Shown here piece after piece: positions 61,603 to 64,000 of a stretch of 64,000 bases of DNA. Below the pieces are notes generated by a model. The model was not told where the DNA came from and did not search any database. It saw only the letters and a list, made by a program, of their open reading frames with translations. The DNA lies in assembly GCA_004431415.1 (NCBI GenBank), contig QPMI01000062.1, forward strand, positions 372,001 through 436,000. Direction: 5' to 3'. The position numbers and the translations under genes are program-made. Each line of letters opens with the position of its first letter. Within the stretch, counting starts at the first letter, position 1. The stretch comes from Cyanophora paradoxa (taxonomy: Eukaryota > Glaucocystophyceae > Cyanophorales > Cyanophoraceae).

Positions 61603-64000
61603 ATGGCTGCGCGGGTCACCGAGCCGCTCCTCGATTGCGCTGCACACTTCGAAGAGGCTTTATCCGTGCGTTCAGCCCCCTGTGCCTGTCGCTCGCGCGC
61701 CCCACCTCCGAGCCCGGGAGTGTCGCTCCACAGATGGGCGATACCGCCGGGATGGTTGTAGCGATTACGGAGGTGAAAGTGCTGCTGACGGAGGCCGCGG
61801 AGAGGAACATGCTGTTCGACGTCGGCGTGCTGTCCCTCGTGCACTCGACGTTCTCCCAAGCCTTGGCATCCTCTCGAGTCAGCAAGGAGATCCTGCGTTC
61901 TTGCGCCTTTGTGCTGGACGTGATCCACTCGATGGTTCCTTCCGTACCAGAAGACGACGCGAGCGACGGCCGGAGCAGCAGCGCGTTCACGGTCCGCCTC
62001 GCCCGCCGCACCCGCCCCGATGCAGCCGCCCCCCGCGAGCAGCGCCGCAGGAGAGCTCGCAGCGGCACATTGTGCAGCAGGCGGATGGTGCGCATGAGAT
62101 CCCGCTGCCCCCACCGCTTTCCCCTGCCCCGACCGCTTTCCCGACGCGCTGCTCTGCAGACGCGGAGCCGATGGCCGTCTGCAACTTCCTCGCGGCAAAG
62201 CGCCCCCAGGGCGTGGCCCTCTCTGCTCGTGCGTTGCCCCTGCCCCTCCGACATCGGCGCCGGCGCCGACAGTCAGGGCGCGGCAGTGCCCCTGGACATC
62301 GGCCTCCTGGACACGGCGCGCAGCTTCGATTACGCGCCGGCGGCCGGAGAGTCGCTCCGCCGGCGCTCGGCCGACGCGCAGGAGACCCGCGAGCGCGTCC
62401 GCAGCGTCGCCCTGGAGCGCAAGCGGTGCGCCCTGCGGCCGCTCGCTCGCCACGCGAACACCACCCCGCCCGAGGCGCGGCCGGCAGGGAAGAGCTTGAG
62501 CACTACCGCGAGTCGGGCCAGCGCACCGTCCGCCGGTACGGGCTGCCGCCTCGCGCGGCCCCGGTGGGTCCGGCCGGGCTGAGCGGCGGGGGGCAGGAAG
62601 GGGAGCCGGCTCTTCCAGTACGTCTTCTACCGGCACCAGAAGCCGCTGAAGATCGACGAGCGGGAGGTGCGGCGCGTCGTGGAGGCCGTCCTGGAGCCGC
62701 CCCCGGGCGAGCCCCACGCCCGCGTCACCGCCTCCAAGATCCTCATCAAGGCGCCCCCCGCTGCCCCGCCTCGAGCGCCCCCGCCCGCCGGCCGCCGGCT
62801 GAGGCGCCGGGGGCGCAGATCATGATGGACATGTACAAGGGGGCGGCGGAGGCCGGGGCGACGCTGCCGGCGGCCGGCGAGGGGGCCTTCCTCCTCTCCC
62901 TCTTCCTCGACATGCTCGCCTCCCGCGAGCCCGACACCCGCGCCCGTGCGGCCCCTCCCGCGCCGGGGGCGCGGCGCGGGGCGGCCGCGCCTGAGGGGCG
63001 GCAGACGCCTTCACGCTGCTCTTCAACCTGAGCGTGCACGCGCTCATGTGGGACGAGCCGCCCGAGGAGGAGGCGCCCGGCGGCGCGCCCGGCGGCGGCG
63101 GCTCCGGGGCGGGGGCGCCGAACGCGATCGACGAGGCGCTGCACGGGTACCTCTGCGAGATGCTCCTCGCCGTCCTTCACGCCGACGAGCGCGAGGAGCG
63201 CGTGCGCCCCGCCCCCCGCCCCGCCCTCCGCCCCGCGCGTCGGCTCGGGCCGAGGGGCGCCCCCCCGCAGGTCTGGTCGGCGGCCCTCACGTGCGCCCTC
63301 CACTTCTTGACCCACGACGGCCGCTTCGTGCCCGCCGGTCCGCCCCACCCGCCCCCGCCCCGCCCCCGCCCCGCCCGTCGGGCGACGGGCGGGCAGGCTG
63401 GAGGCGGTGGACGTGCGGGTGCTGGCGGCGCTGGCGGCGCGGGCGCCGGCGCTGTGCGCGCCGCGCGGGGCGTGGACGGGCCTCGCGGGGGCCGACCTCA
63501 TCCACGCCCGCCTCCTCGAGGCCCTCGCCAACCGCCTGTGCGCCCCCTCCCAACTTCCCCCCGCCCTCTGCGGCCCTTTCCGACGCGCTCGCCGCGGGCA
63601 GGTACCGGCGGGGCCCCGGGGAGAACGAGTGGGTGCTGGACGAGGGGGCGCTGGAGGCGGCCGGGGGCGTGGCGCTTCTGGGCGAGCAGCTCGCCGCCGC
63701 CCGCTCCGCCTCCGCCCGCCACAACCTCTTCGCCCTCCTCTGCGACGCGTGCGCCCCGCCCGCCCGCCCGCTCCGCGGCGCAGCCCCGAGCCGCCCGCCC
63801 CGCAGGCTCTTCCTGGCGGCGGGGCGCGGCCGGGGCCGGCCCTTCCCGCCCGAGGAGGGGCCCGTGCTGGCGGAGCTGCTGTGGCGCGTGGGGGCCCCGA
63901 CGCCCTCGCCCTCCTCTTCCGCCTCCCCTCCCCGCCTTCCCCGACGCCGCCCTCCAGTGCGCCCCCGCGGCTCCCCGAGCTCGCTGCGCGCCGCCCCTCA
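61603..64000 (+). CDS. Large helical (ARM/HEAT-like) protein, 5' part; runs off the window
   Basis: The ATG at 61603 gives MAARVTEPLLDCAAHFEEAL, spliced to MGDTAGMVVAITEVKVLLTE, AAERNMLFDVGVLSLVHSTF, and RSCAFVLDVIHSMVPSVPED. After a less clear Pro-rich part come GAAVPLDIGLLDTARSFDYA, ELEHYRESGQRT, RLFQYVFYRHQKPLKIDERE, and VTASKILIKA-IMMDMYKGAA. Next are LLSLFLDMLASREPDTR, DAFTLLFNLSVHALMWDEPP, GYLCEMLLAVLHADERE, VWSAALTCALHFLTHDGRFV, and LEAVDVRVLAALAARAPAL. Paired amphipathic helices with LLL/VHA patterns suggest an armadillo-like scaffold. Family not recognised with confidence. The 3' end lies beyond base 64000. Exon borders in 62000-62500 are uncertain. Confidence 0.6.

Noticed and set aside
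1-64000. tRNA, rRNA or prokaryotic operon features
   Set aside because: No cloverleaf or rRNA sequence was recognised by eye, and pervasive introns exclude a bacterial reading. A tRNAscan run was not possible.

Overview
The window reads as nuclear DNA of a flagellated, plastid-bearing alga, most likely a glaucophyte (Cyanophora-like). It is very GC-rich (most genes use G or C at third codon positions). Genes are broken by many introns, mostly about 30-100 bp. Donors are mostly GTGCGC-like, but a large minority begin with GC. A CTGAC/CTCAC/CTAAC branch-point-like motif lies shortly before the acceptor. Four proteins with plastid-type functions or N-termini begin with a phenylalanine near the start (MAFAYG, MEAFTT, MVAFSI, MVQQAFSA). 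That is the known hallmark of glaucophyte plastid presequences. An axonemal dynein intermediate chain shows a motile flagellum. The species assignment is inference from sequence features, not from a search.

Layout, left to right (strand): HMG-box protein (-, 1.0-2.4 kb); unknown protein (-, 3.2-4.2); a noncoding stretch with an AT-rich repeat-like patch (4.2-5.9); EHD-type dynamin-like ATPase (-, 5.9-8.8); VAT1-like MDR oxidoreductase (+, 9.1-11.0); coiled-coil membrane protein (-, 11.1-12.6); C2-like protein (+, 13.0-13.95); SMARCAL1/HARP annealing helicase (-, 14.7-19.0); SAICAR synthetase (+, 19.3-21.0); zinc-knuckle repeat protein (+, 21.6-25.2); SulP anion transporter (+, 25.6-28.6); protoporphyrinogen oxidase (-, 29.6-31.9); GH47 alpha-mannosidase (+, 32.2-35.0); dynein intermediate chain 2 (-, 35.4-37.5); coiled-coil protein (+, 37.6-39.4); PAP2 lipid phosphatase (-, 39.5-40.9); Mpv17/PMP22 protein (+, 41.2-43.0); a gene-poor stretch (43.0-45.7); small membrane/coiled-coil protein (+, 45.7-46.3); HMA-domain alpha/beta hydrolase (-, 46.9-49.3); HA-like repeat protein (+, 49.5-51.0); a near-identical 3.85 kb tandem copy of the last two (51.7-55.6); AP endonuclease 2 (-, 55.8-57.9); biotin-protein ligase (+, 58.3-59.6); DUF2854 plastid protein (-, 59.8-61.3); and the start of a large helical-repeat-like protein running off the right edge (+, 61.6-64.0).

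Genes alternate strikingly as head-to-head pairs (135-420 bp between start codons) and tail-to-tail pairs. Metabolic themes are plastid tetrapyrrole synthesis (PPOX), biotinylation, purine synthesis, anion/bicarbonate transport and an unrecognised plastid hydrolase with a copper-chaperone-like N-terminal domain. Genome maintenance (SMARCAL1, APE2), secretory glycan trimming, endomembrane remodelling and the flagellum are also represented. The most interesting items are the HMA-hydrolase fusion, the recent tandem duplication carrying its divergent promoter, microexons of 14 and 18 nt, and a 12-bp motif repeated in intergenic gaps, mostly convergent ones.
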